DNA from: Candidatus Sumerlaeia bacterium
GTDB lineage: Bacteria > Sumerlaeota > Sumerlaeia > SLMS01 > JAHLLQ01
Direction: 5' to 3'
Assembly: GCA_019634695.1 (NCBI GenBank)
Contig: JAHCAW010000016.1
Span: forward strand, 1 to 64,000
DNA length: 64,000 nt
Both the position numbers and the translations under genes were made by a program. The notes under the pieces were generated by a model. That model worked only from the letters and a program-made list of their open reading frames with translations. It searched no databases and was not told the origin of the DNA. Every line of letters begins with the position of its first letter. Positions within the stretch are counted from its first letter, which is position 1. Positions 21,411-29,190 of the stretch are shown here, one piece after another.

Positions 21411-21908
21411 ATGCAGTTGTCCGGCGGCGAAGTGGTGAACCGGCTCGGGCTGATGCCTCATCCCGAGGGTGGCTACTATCGTGAGATTCGACCGGGCGAG
21501 GAGGACACGTTCCCCTGGCACCTCGATCGACCGTCGCGCGAGGTGAGCCTCGTCTATTTCCTGCTCGACGGGCGCGACTTCTTCCCCTTCCACCATCAAG
21601 GCTTCGAGGAGACGTGGCACCTGTACTGGGGTGGACCGCTGGAGTTCCACCTGTTGAACCGCCAAGGGGAGCATCGCATGCTGCCGCTGGCGCACCATCA
21701 GGGCGCGGGGCACGGATCCCGGCTCCGCGTCTATCCCAACAGTCACCGGGCCTTGCGGCTGGCCCCCGGCGCCGAGTGGGCGCTGGCCGTCTGCGTCCGG
21801 CCGCCGAACCACAGCTTCGCCAGCATCGAACCGACGACGCGGGGCGAGCTGCTGCTGACCTATCCCGGCCATGAAGCGATCGTCCACAAACTGACGCGAG
21901 AGATCTGA
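21411..21908 (+). CDS. Cupin-5 (DUF985) family protein
   Basis: A 165-residue protein of the cupin_5/DUF985 family. The family N-terminus is clear (LGLMPHPEGGYYREI), as are the two cupin segments EETWHLYWGGPLEFHLL and ALAVCVRPPNHSFASIE. Members form small beta-barrels; some bind sugar nucleotides or metal, but most have no assigned reaction. The start is ATG 21411, ten bases after AGGAGGAG; GTG 21402 lies too close to that site. It is downstream of nadB with 105 bases between and upstream of the crotonase gene. No pathway link is evident. Confidence 0.85.
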   Translation: MQLSGGEVVNRLGLMPHPEGGYYREIRPGEEDTFPWHLDRPSREVSLVYFLLDGRDFFPFHHQGFEETWHLYWGGPLEFHLLNRQGEHRMLPLAHHQGAGHGSRLRVYPNSHRALRLAPGAEWALAVCVRPPNHSFASIEPTTRGELLLTYPGHEAIVHKLTREI

Positions 21909-22001
21909 GTTCCGCCTCGGGCAACCGATTCGCCAACCGCCTCCGCCGCGCCCGGCCCGCACGCCGCGCGCAACCCTCGACTTCCAAGGAGGGCCGGCAT
22001 C

Positions 22002-22790
22002 ATGGAGCAACGGTTCGAGTTCCTGAAGATGGGCGTCAGCGCGGCCGGCGTCGCGACGGTGACACTGAACCGTCCGCCCGAGAATGCGCTCAACCGCGAG
22101 ATGATCGAGGAGCTTGGCATCTTCTTCGAGCAGATCGCCAGCAGCCAGGAGTTGCGTGCGGTCGTGCTGACAGGTGCGAACGGACACTTCTCCTCGGGCG
22201 CGGACATGGCCACGCTGGCCTCGCTCAAGCCCGGCGAGGAGTTTCAGCGCTTCAGTCGCAGCACCATTCTGGCCTTCGACCAGATCTCGGACCTGCGCAT
22301 TCCGGTGATCGCGGCCATTCAGGGACGCTGTCAGGGAGGCGGCAACGGGCTGGCGATGGCCTGCCACTTCCGCGTGGCGGACTCGACGGCGACCTTCGGG
22401 CAGACCAACGTGCGCCTCGGGCTCTGCCCCGGCTTCGGCGGAACGCAGCGCCTGGCCCGCCGCGTCGGCAAGTCGCAGGCCCTGCGCCTGTGCCTGACCG
22501 GCGACCTGATCGACGCCGAAGAGGCGTACCTGCTGGGGCTGGTGGACGTGCTCGTCGCGGACGACCAGAACGTGCTTGCCGAGGCGCTGGCGATCGCGAC
22601 GCGCATCGCCGGCCACAGCCGCCGGGCGGTGGCCAAGATCATCGAGCTCGTCGTCGAAGGCAGCCGGATGCCGTGGTCGAAGGGCTGGGCCTACGAGGCT
22701 GCCGCGTACGGCGAGTTGTCGGAGTCGCCCGAGTTTCGCGAGTCTCTGGCAGCCTGGCGGCACGAGCAGTTCCCGGAACCGGTCGAGTAG
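22002..22790 (+). CDS. Enoyl-CoA hydratase/isomerase (crotonase) family protein lacking both usual glutamates
   Basis: A 262-residue crotonase-fold protein. The oxyanion-hole loop HFSSGADMATL and the central segment RLGLCPGFGGTQRLARRVGKS are typical. Aligned to classical enoyl-CoA hydratase, FGQPE is FGQTN (first catalytic Glu replaced by Asn) and the second Glu, after VGKSxAM, is Arg (VGKSQALRL). A simple hydratase reaction is therefore doubtful; crotonases with other chemistry, such as isomerases, thioesterases or decarboxylases, are possible. AAGGAGG lies a few bases before ATG 22002. No other acyl-CoA genes are nearby. Confidence 0.88.
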   Translation: MEQRFEFLKMGVSAAGVATVTLNRPPENALNREMIEELGIFFEQIASSQELRAVVLTGANGHFSSGADMATLASLKPGEEFQRFSRSTILAFDQISDLRIPVIAAIQGRCQGGGNGLAMACHFRVADSTATFGQTNVRLGLCPGFGGTQRLARRVGKSQALRLCLTGDLIDAEEAYLLGLVDVLVADDQNVLAEALAIATRIAGHSRRAVAKIIELVVEGSRMPWSKGWAYEAAAYGELSESPEFRESLAAWRHEQFPEPVE

Positions 22791-22878
22791 CACCCGCGCC
22801 GCCGTTTGCGATTGCGGGGCACCCGCTGTCACCCGACAGTGGACCACGTTCGAAATCCCCGTCGGGTGACCCTCTATC

Positions 22879-25734
22879 ATGCCTCGTATCTTCTCCGGTC
22901 GGCCTTGCGTGCTCGACGCGGCCCGGCTCGTCCGACTGCTCCTTGGATTCCTGCTGTTCGCCGCCGCCACGCCGTCGCGCGGCGATGCCTTCGATCCGCG
23001 AACGCTGCCCGAGGTCGGCTATCATCCCAGCGGCATCTCCTATTGGGACGTGCCCTTCTTCGCCGACGCGATGCGCAACGCCGGCGGCTGGATCGAGTTC
23101 GCCCCGAACCAGTGGGGAAACTATATCCCAACGTGGAATCAGCCTCAGTTCGACGCGAACGGGGCGCCGCGCTTCCTCAATCCGGACCGCCGCCTGCGCG
23201 CGCTGACGTTCGGCCTGCACGTGGACACCGACAATCGTCCCGCAACCTGGCCACGGCGCAATGGCCCGTGCATCGGCCGCGTGGTGGTTGAATGGAAGGG
23301 CGCCGCCGACATTCGTACGAACGCCGGCGGGACATTTCTGGCGGACGATTCCAATGGGCCGGGCACCGGGCGGCTCGAGGACGGGCGCCGCGTCTTTCGA
23401 TTCTCCGGCGGCGCATGGCTTCAGTTCATCGAGATCCACGACATCGATCCCGACAATCCACCCACCGACATCCGCGTGTGGCTGCCCGACCCGGCCGATC
23501 CGATGAATCGCTCGCTGGAGGGCCAACTCTTCCACCCAACCTTCCTCGCGCGCCTTGCGGACGAGGACTGGGGATTCATTCGCTTCATGAACATGACCGA
23601 GACGAACGGCAACCCGGAGCAGGACTGGAGCGACCGGCGCCCGCCAAGTCATCTGTTCTTCTCCGGCACGATGAACCCGAGGGCGCCGGCCACCGGGGCG
23701 AGCGGCAACCGCCCAACGGGAATGCCCTGGGAGCACATCGTCGCGCTGTGCAACGCGTCAGGCAAGGACCTGTGGCTGACCGTGCCGCATCTGGCGACCG
23801 AGGATTACGTGCGACGTCTGGCCCGGCTGATTCGCTTCGGCAGCGACGGGGTGAATCCCTACGAAGGCCCGGTCGAATCGCCGGTCCATCCCCCGCTGGC
23901 ACCGGGGCGGCGCGTGTACGTCGAATACTCGAATGAGATTTGGGCAAACGGGCACAGCTTCCCGCAAGGCGACTGGGCGCAGCAACAGGCGAGCGGCCTG
24001 GGTCTGTCCAAGGCGCAGTTCAATGCACGGCGCTTCTGCGAGATTTGGCGGCTCTTCACGGAGGAATTCGGCGGCGCGGACCGTTTGGTGCGCGTGGCGG
24101 CGGTCTTCACGGCGGCCGACTGGTACACCGGCCCATTCCTTCTGGAGATCGCCGCGTGGGGCCCGACGCTCTCCCCCGCCGTCGAGCCGGACGTGATCGC
24201 CGTGACGACCTACTTCGGCAACGGCATTCAGGACTATGCGTGGGATCGCGCACGCGAGCAGGCCGGCACGGACGATCCCTGGTTCCTGACGCCCGAGGAG
24301 TTCAACGCTGGCGGCGGATCGATGCGACCGGTCGCTGTTTCGGCCGCAGATGCCTACTGGACCGGCGATGCCGTGGAGCGACATCTCGACGAGTGCTTCG
24401 ACGAATGGACGCGGCGGTTGCTGGCCGGCGATGCGCGGGAAGGCGCCGGACCCGATGCGGTCGGAGTCGGCGGCGGGTTCGACGTGTGGCTGCGCAAATT
24501 GGCCCAGACCGCCTTCCCCACTCCGAAACCCATCGTCGCCTACGAGGGCGGCCCGTCGCTCTACACGGACAATCGCGACGGCGGCGATCCGCGCGACGAC
24601 GGCCTGACGACGTTCATGGAACTGCTGAATCGCCAATCGCGTTTTCGCGAGGTCTACGGCATCCACCTGAACATGGCGAAGGCCAAGGGGCTGTGGACGC
24701 ACGTGATGTTCACGGACAGCGGACGCTGGGGGAAGTGGGGCCAGTGGGGTCATCTGGAGCACCTGGACCAGGACCCCGCCTCAGCGGTGAAGTATCAGTT
24801 CCTGCTCGATTGGTTCGCCGAGGCGCGACAGCTCCGGCACGTGGACGACCCGGCAGGTGCCGTGCCGCACTTTGCAACGGCGCATGTGCTTCCGGTGGCC
24901 GCTTTCGGCGAGCCGTACGAGGCCCGCATCGAGACTGCCGGCGGGGATGGCGAGCGCACGCTGGCAGTAGTCGGCGCGCGCCTGCTGGAGGGACTGGAGC
25001 TGGTGATCGATCCGACCGACGCATCGTCCGCATGGGTTCGCGGAACGCCGGGCGCGGCGGGAATGAACTACGTCGCCTTGCGAGTGGTGGACGCCGGCGG
25101 CGATCCGGCGTGGCGGACCTTCTCGGTGCGCACGGTCGGCGGGCCGACGACGTTGCTCGAGGCAAACCTGAGCGGAACGAACCCGGCGCTGAACCTGCCG
25201 TGGACCACGACGCATGTGCGGCGCGAGGGACTGGCGTATTCGGGTCTTCGGGCCGGGACGGGGATCGTGCCGCGCGTGGGCGACAATGCGCTCGTCTGGG
25301 CGCAGAACATGCCCGCGGACGAGGCGGCGTCGACGTTGGCGCTGGCAATTGCGGACGGGGAGTGGATCGGCTTCGAGGTCGCCGCGCCGGAGGGTTCGCG
25401 CCTCGATCTCGCCGGGCACGAGTGGCACGTCACGCTGCGGCGGCGCTCATGGCACGCGCCGCGGCGCTACGCCTTCTTCACGAGCATCGGCGGCTTCGTC
25501 GCCGGTGCGCAGCTCCTTGAGTCCGACCGCGATCAATCCGAGGACGAGGCGGAGTTCCGCATCGTGCTGCCCGACGAGCAGGCCTTCCGCCAGATCGAGG
25601 GACCCGTCGAGTTCCGCATCTACGGCCACGCGGGCCAGTACGGCGGGCATGACACGAGCCTTCTGGCCGTGCGCCTCGACGGGGAGATCGTGCCGCCGCG
25701 ATCGAATCAGGCCGGAGCCTGGCGGGTCTTCTGA
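22879..25734 (+). CDS. Large secreted GH-A-clan glycosidase-like protein
   Basis: A 951-residue protein with a Sec signal (about residues 16-36, LVRLLLGFLLFAAATPSRG). The central part resembles (beta/alpha)8 glycosidases of clan GH-A: VYVEYSNEIWANGHS carries the Asn-Glu pair with candidate acid/base Glu353, and IVAYEGGPSLY supplies a candidate nucleophile Glu556. From about residue 665 there is an Ig-like putative module (ATAHVLPVAAFGEPYEARI), then a C-terminal beta-rich region. Related proteins are often annotated only as cellulose-binding or hypothetical. No anchoring motif is seen, so release to periplasm or medium is likely. The start ATG 22879 lacks a clear ribosome-binding site. Substrate unknown. 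Confidence 0.65.
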   Translation: MPRIFSGRPCVLDAARLVRLLLGFLLFAAATPSRGDAFDPRTLPEVGYHPSGISYWDVPFFADAMRNAGGWIEFAPNQWGNYIPTWNQPQFDANGAPRFLNPDRRLRALTFGLHVDTDNRPATWPRRNGPCIGRVVVEWKGAADIRTNAGGTFLADDSNGPGTGRLEDGRRVFRFSGGAWLQFIEIHDIDPDNPPTDIRVWLPDPADPMNRSLEGQLFHPTFLARLADEDWGFIRFMNMTETNGNPEQDWSDRRPPSHLFFSGTMNPRAPATGASGNRPTGMPWEHIVALCNASGKDLWLTVPHLATEDYVRRLARLIRFGSDGVNPYEGPVESPVHPPLAPGRRVYVEYSNEIWANGHSFPQGDWAQQQASGLGLSKAQFNARRFCEIWRLFTEEFGGADRLVRVAAVFTAADWYTGPFLLEIAAWGPTLSPAVEPDVIAVTTYFGNGIQDYAWDRAREQAGTDDPWFLTPEEFNAGGGSMRPVAVSAADAYWTGDAVERHLDECFDEWTRRLLAGDAREGAGPDAVGVGGGFDVWLRKLAQTAFPTPKPIVAYEGGPSLYTDNRDGGDPRDDGLTTFMELLNRQSRFREVYGIHLNMAKAKGLWTHVMFTDSGRWGKWGQWGHLEHLDQDPASAVKYQFLLDWFAEARQLRHVDDPAGAVPHFATAHVLPVAAFGEPYEARIETAGGDGERTLAVVGARLLEGLELVIDPTDASSAWVRGTPGAAGMNYVALRVVDAGGDPAWRTFSVRTVGGPTTLLEANLSGTNPALNLPWTTTHVRREGLAYSGLRAGTGIVPRVGDNALVWAQNMPADEAASTLALAIADGEWIGFEVAAPEGSRLDLAGHEWHVTLRRRSWHAPRRYAFFTSIGGFVAGAQLLESDRDQSEDEAEFRIVLPDEQAFRQIEGPVEFRIYGHAGQYGGHDTSLLAVRLDGEIVPPRSNQAGAWRVF

Positions 25735-25740
25735 TGCACC

Positions 25741-26538
25741 TCAGCGCGTGGAAACCACCCGGAATCCAATCGCGGCGACCTTGTAATCCGCCGCATCCCG
25801 ACTGCGATGGGCCGCCCGCGCCACGAAGGGCATGCTGCCATGGTCGCCGCCACGCAGGACCCGGCGCGATCCGGTGGCGGGACCGGTCGGGTCCGTGACG
25901 CTGCCGCCCGGCAGACTGTCCGCCCACCAGTCGAGGCACCACTCACGCACATTACCGTGCATGTCGTACAGCCCCCAGGCGTTCGGGAACTTGCTGCCAA
26001 CCGGGTGCGTCTGCATGCTCGAGTTGGCGAAGACCCAGTCGTAGTCACGCAGCGTGGCGTCCCCGTCCCCGAAATGGAAGCGCGTCTGCGAACCGGCTCG
26101 GCAGGCGTATTCCCATTGGGCCTCGGTGGGCAGAGTGACCGTCTCGCCAATCAGATTCGACAGGCGCCCGCAGAAGTCCACGGCCTCGTTCCAGGAGACC
26201 GTCTCGACGGGCAGGTCGTCTCCCTTGAAGGTGGCCGGGTCACTCTCGGCTCCCATCACCGCCTTCCACTGCGCCTGGGTGACCTCGGTCGCCGCCATCC
26301 AGAAACCACTCGAGAACGTCACTTGGGTCAGCGGCCCCTCGCTGGGATAGCGGCCGTCCTCGCTCTCGGGCGATCCCATCGTGAAGTTGCCGGCCGGCAC
26401 CCACACGAGGGTCATTGTGACCCCACTGCCCAGACTGACTGCCCGGGCGGTTCCCGCCGTCGGTGGTGCCGAAACGCTCTCGCCAACCACCCACAGGGTG
26501 AACAGATGAGCCAACAGAACGCAGGCGTACATGCGCAT
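25741..26538 (-). CDS. Exported SUMF1/formylglycine-generating-enzyme-like protein
   Basis: A 265-residue protein with a signal peptide (MRMYACVLLAHLFTLWVVGE) and an FGE-sulfatase domain: VWVPAGNFTMGSPESEDG, TEVTQAQWKAVMG, LPTEAQWEYACRAGS, GLYDMHGNVREWCLDWW and RRVLRGGDHG. True FGE enzymes convert a sulfatase Cys to formylglycine with a copper-binding Cys pair near the C-terminus; that pair is not visible here, so this is more likely a structural or other SUMF1 relative. Start ATG 26538 follows GGAGGAG by eight bases and excludes a 68-codon upstream extension. No sulfatase gene occurs in the window. It is convergent with the preceding secreted glycosidase-like gene. Confidence 0.85.
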   Translation of the reverse strand: MRMYACVLLAHLFTLWVVGESVSAPPTAGTARAVSLGSGVTMTLVWVPAGNFTMGSPESEDGRYPSEGPLTQVTFSSGFWMAATEVTQAQWKAVMGAESDPATFKGDDLPVETVSWNEAVDFCGRLSNLIGETVTLPTEAQWEYACRAGSQTRFHFGDGDATLRDYDWVFANSSMQTHPVGSKFPNAWGLYDMHGNVREWCLDWWADSLPGGSVTDPTGPATGSRRVLRGGDHGSMPFVARAAHRSRDAADYKVAAIGFRVVSTR

Positions 26539-26762
26539 AGTCGCCGCTCCTCCAGCGTCGATGGATATGCCGTTCCCTTGACGTTCAGCTTGGGTCGCCT
26601 GGGCTAAATCCGCAAGCGAAGCCGGCCTCAAGGGTTCCGTCGGAAGGATGTTACGGGCGTGGGACCCGGCAGATTCCTTCCGTACGCCGTCATTTTTTTC
26701 TTGATGCAGTGCGGCCTTGGCCCGAGGACGGGGCGGGAGCACGCCAACGGGAGCCGAAAACG

Positions 26763-27887
26763 ATGAGCGGACAGCCGCGCAAGGTGCTGGTGGTATGCGG
26801 AGGCCCCTCGGCCGAATACGTCGTGTCGCTAACGTCGGCGCGTGCGGCTGCCCACAGCCTCGACCGGCACCGCTACCACCTGCGCGTGGCCTGCATCGAG
26901 GACTGCGGCGAGTGGGTGTTCCCCGATGAAATCTGGACCTCCGAGACGCCGCCCTCGCGCATCGAGAAACTGTTCGACCTGTTCGACATGCCCGAATTGT
27001 GCCCGATGGGCTACCTGACCCGTCGCTCCCCCGCCGAGGCGTTGGCGCGCATCCAGCAGTGGCGCCCCGACATTGTGCTGCCCATCATGCATGGTGCCTT
27101 CGGCGAAGACGGACGCTTTCAGGGCCTTCTCGACTTCATGGGCCTGCCCTACATCGGCTCGGGGGTGCTGGCCAACGCGCTGTGCATGGACAAGCGGCGC
27201 ACGAAGGACTTTCTGGCCGCGGCCGGCATTCGGGTCAGCCGGCACATGCTCTTTCAGGCGCACACGCCGGTCGCCCAGCGCGAAGACCAACTGGCGGCGG
27301 CGGGCAACCTGCTCGGCTGGCCGCTCGTCGTGAAGCCGAATCGGGGGGGCAGCAGCCTGTTCTGCGGCCTTGCCAACACGCCCGAGGAATTGCGCCAGTT
27401 CGTCAGCCGTGCCTTCGACGCCGACCCCGAGGTGCTGGTCGAGCAGTTCGTCGCCGGCCGTGAGGTCACCTGCGGGGTGCTCGACCTGGCCGAGAGCTTC
27501 GGCGGCCGGATCGTCTGCCCGCCGACCGAAATCCGGCCCCGCTCGGGCAAGTTCTTCGACTTCGACGCCAAGTACCGCCCGGGAGCCACCGAGGAAATCA
27601 CCCCCGCCGGCATGCCCGAGGCGGTGCTCAATCGCATTCAGGCCATGGCCGAGAAGACGCACGACCTGCTCGGATGCCATGGGATGTCGCGCACCGACAT
27701 GATCGTGGATGCCGACGACCAGCCGGTGCTGCTCGAGGTCAACACGATCCCGGGCATGACGCCGACTTCGCTGCTGCCGCAGGGCGCGGCCGCGGTGGGT
27801 ATCGGGATGACGACCCTGCTGACGGGGCTGATCGAGGGCGTGTTCGAGCGCCTCGTCGAACAGCGCTCGCGTCAGGGCGCGGGCTGA
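26763..27887 (+). CDS. ddl: D-alanine--D-alanine ligase family protein
   Basis: An ATP-grasp ligase of 374 residues. The N-terminal segment VLVVCGGPSAEYVVSLTSA and the motif IMHGAFGEDGRFQGLLDFMGLPYIGSG are the Ddl signatures; the ATP-grasp core continues with PLVVKPNRGGSSLF, EQFVAGREVTCGVLD and the metal site LLEVNTIPGMTPTSLLPQ. In peptidoglycan synthesis it would make D-Ala-D-Ala. The serine normally in SAEHEVSL is kept, but EHE is EYV here, so the binding pocket may differ. ATG 26763 gives the family N-terminus with GGAG about ten bases upstream. Its last 16 bases overlap the end of the convergent acyltransferase gene. Confidence 0.9.
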   Translation: MSGQPRKVLVVCGGPSAEYVVSLTSARAAAHSLDRHRYHLRVACIEDCGEWVFPDEIWTSETPPSRIEKLFDLFDMPELCPMGYLTRRSPAEALARIQQWRPDIVLPIMHGAFGEDGRFQGLLDFMGLPYIGSGVLANALCMDKRRTKDFLAAAGIRVSRHMLFQAHTPVAQREDQLAAAGNLLGWPLVVKPNRGGSSLFCGLANTPEELRQFVSRAFDADPEVLVEQFVAGREVTCGVLDLAESFGGRIVCPPTEIRPRSGKFFDFDAKYRPGATEEITPAGMPEAVLNRIQAMAEKTHDLLGCHGMSRTDMIVDADDQPVLLEVNTIPGMTPTSLLPQGAAAVGIGMTTLLTGLIEGVFERLVEQRSRQGAG

Positions 27888-28396
27888 GTCGGTCGCTCGT
27901 CGTCCAGACGCCGGATCAACCGTGCCGGGTTGCCGGCAATCACGCAGTGTCCTTCCGGAAAACTCTTCGTCACCACGGCCCCGGCGCCGACGGTGGTGTG
28001 GTCGCCGAGCTGCACGCCGGGCAGGATCACGGCGTTCATCCCGATCCAGCAATGCCGCCCCAGCCGGATGGGTGGCGCTTCGATCCACCGGGCGTTGTCG
28101 CGGGGATCGTGGTTGGCGCTGATCAGCCCGACGCCCGGCGCCAGATTGCAGCCATCGCCGACCTCGATGCCATTGAGCCCGTTGATGTAACAATGCGGCG
28201 AGTCGCCCGGGAAGGTCTCGCGCCCGAGACGCACACGCCGTGGGTGGTTGACGGTGCTCGTCCAGTGGATCGGCCACGGCACGTCGCGGTGAAGTCCCAC
28301 AAGTTGCCCGAGCCGATACAGCACATAGAAGCGCACGGAACACCCGCGGGGAACGCGGAGGAGGCGGCGCAGGAAGCGGGACTGGTTGGCGGGCAT
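27872..28396 (-). CDS. Hexapeptide-repeat acyltransferase (WcaF/LpxA-superfamily)
   Basis: A 174-residue left-handed beta-helix acyltransferase. The hexapeptide repeats run from about residue 70 (GIEVGDGCNLAPGVGLIS) to 160, with the loop His in SANHDPRDNARW, then LGRHCWIGMNAVILPGVQLG and the terminal VIAGNPARLIRRL. This pattern is typical of sugar O-acetyltransferases in exopolysaccharide or O-antigen synthesis. It starts four bases after the stop of the next gene upstream on the minus strand, so the two form an operon. The stop overlaps the 3' end of ddl by 16 bases, convergently. Confidence 0.85.
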   Translation of the reverse strand: MPANQSRFLRRLLRVPRGCSVRFYVLYRLGQLVGLHRDVPWPIHWTSTVNHPRRVRLGRETFPGDSPHCYINGLNGIEVGDGCNLAPGVGLISANHDPRDNARWIEAPPIRLGRHCWIGMNAVILPGVQLGDHTTVGAGAVVTKSFPEGHCVIAGNPARLIRRLDDERPTQPAP

Positions 28397-28400
28397 GGGG

Positions 28401-28952
28401 TCAGCGCTTGCGTCGCTTCTTGCGGGGCGGACGGGTGGCGAGTGGTTCGACGGGACGTTGGCCCTCGTCGGTCAGCTTCAGATAAGGGGGCAGCGGGTAC
28501 TCGGTGATGAGTGCGTTGTAGTCCAGCACCTGGGCGCTGGCCCCAAGCCGCACGTTGATCCGGCAGCAGTCGGCCGAGTCGACGACCTGCACGCCGCGCA
28601 GGCCGATCTCGACGAGCGACCGGCCGATCATCTCGCCAAAGGTGGCCGGGTCCTGAATCAGCACGCCAAAGGGCTGGACGAGCCGACCGTCCGGGCGCTG
28701 GGTCACGGGCCCGGCAAGCAAGAGGTCCGGCGCGATGCCCGCACGCTCGAGGAGCGCGCGGAAGTCGTCATGCAGCGCCTGCACAACGTCGCGGTCGCCG
28801 GCAATGAGGGCGACGCGGCGGCCGACCCAGTCGAATTCGAAATCAGCGCCGCCGGGCCGCGGCGGGTGCTCGCACACCTTGCGCAGCGTGCGAAAGACCT
28901 CCTGCGGCCCGTAGGAGGCTTCGATCCGATAGCTGTGCACGAGTTGAGGCAT
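28401..28952 (-). CDS. Hypothetical protein with basic C-terminus
   Basis: A 183-residue protein that I do not recognise. It begins MPQLVHSYRIEASYGPQEV, appears soluble alpha/beta, and ends in a strongly basic tail (RPPRKKRRKR) that could bind nucleic acid. No signal peptide or TM helix is seen. The start ATG 28952 was chosen because the frame upstream lacks protein-like sequence; no strong ribosome-binding site is visible. It is followed four bases later by the hexapeptide acyltransferase gene and is divergent from the HtrA-like gene across 238 bases. Confidence 0.6.
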   Translation of the reverse strand: MPQLVHSYRIEASYGPQEVFRTLRKVCEHPPRPGGADFEFDWVGRRVALIAGDRDVVQALHDDFRALLERAGIAPDLLLAGPVTQRPDGRLVQPFGVLIQDPATFGEMIGRSLVEIGLRGVQVVDSADCCRINVRLGASAQVLDYNALITEYPLPPYLKLTDEGQRPVEPLATRPPRKKRRKR

Positions 28953-29092
28953 CCAGGGTGCGGCCCCCTTGGCAAGTGGCGGTACCCTGCCAGCCGGACG
29001 GCATGAAGGGCCACAGGAAACTGGGGCGGCGCGGGACTCGGAGTCGGCGTCGAGGCTGGAATCGGTCGGTCTCGGGCGCCGATCAACGCGGA

Positions 29093-29121
29093 TTGACACA
29101 GAGGGGGCGGGCCCTTCTTGT
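29093..29121 (+). promoter_or_regulatory. Candidate sigma-70-type promoter of the HtrA-like operon
   Basis: A perfect TTGACA (29093-29098) is followed after 17 bases by TCTTGT (29116-29121), a half-match to TATAAT. It lies about 70 bases before the start of the HtrA-like gene in the divergent 238-base spacer. The -35 is convincing, the -10 is weak. Confidence 0.35.
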
Positions 29122-29190
29122 GGGACGTCTGTCGGGACGGGCGGAGTTGCTTCCGGCCCACGAGTCCCAATTCCGGATTCCGAGGTTCCC

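Noticed and set aside
19707..22970. 1087-codon open frame on the minus strand opposite nadB, the cupin gene and the crotonase gene
   Set aside because: Its translation is rich in Arg, Pro, Ala and His without domains, and the plus-strand genes under it are clear. In GC-rich DNA such antisense frames are expected.
25741..26538. Sulfatase-maturation enzyme working with a local sulfatase
   Set aside because: No sulfatase gene is in the window and the copper-binding Cys pair of true FGE is not visible.
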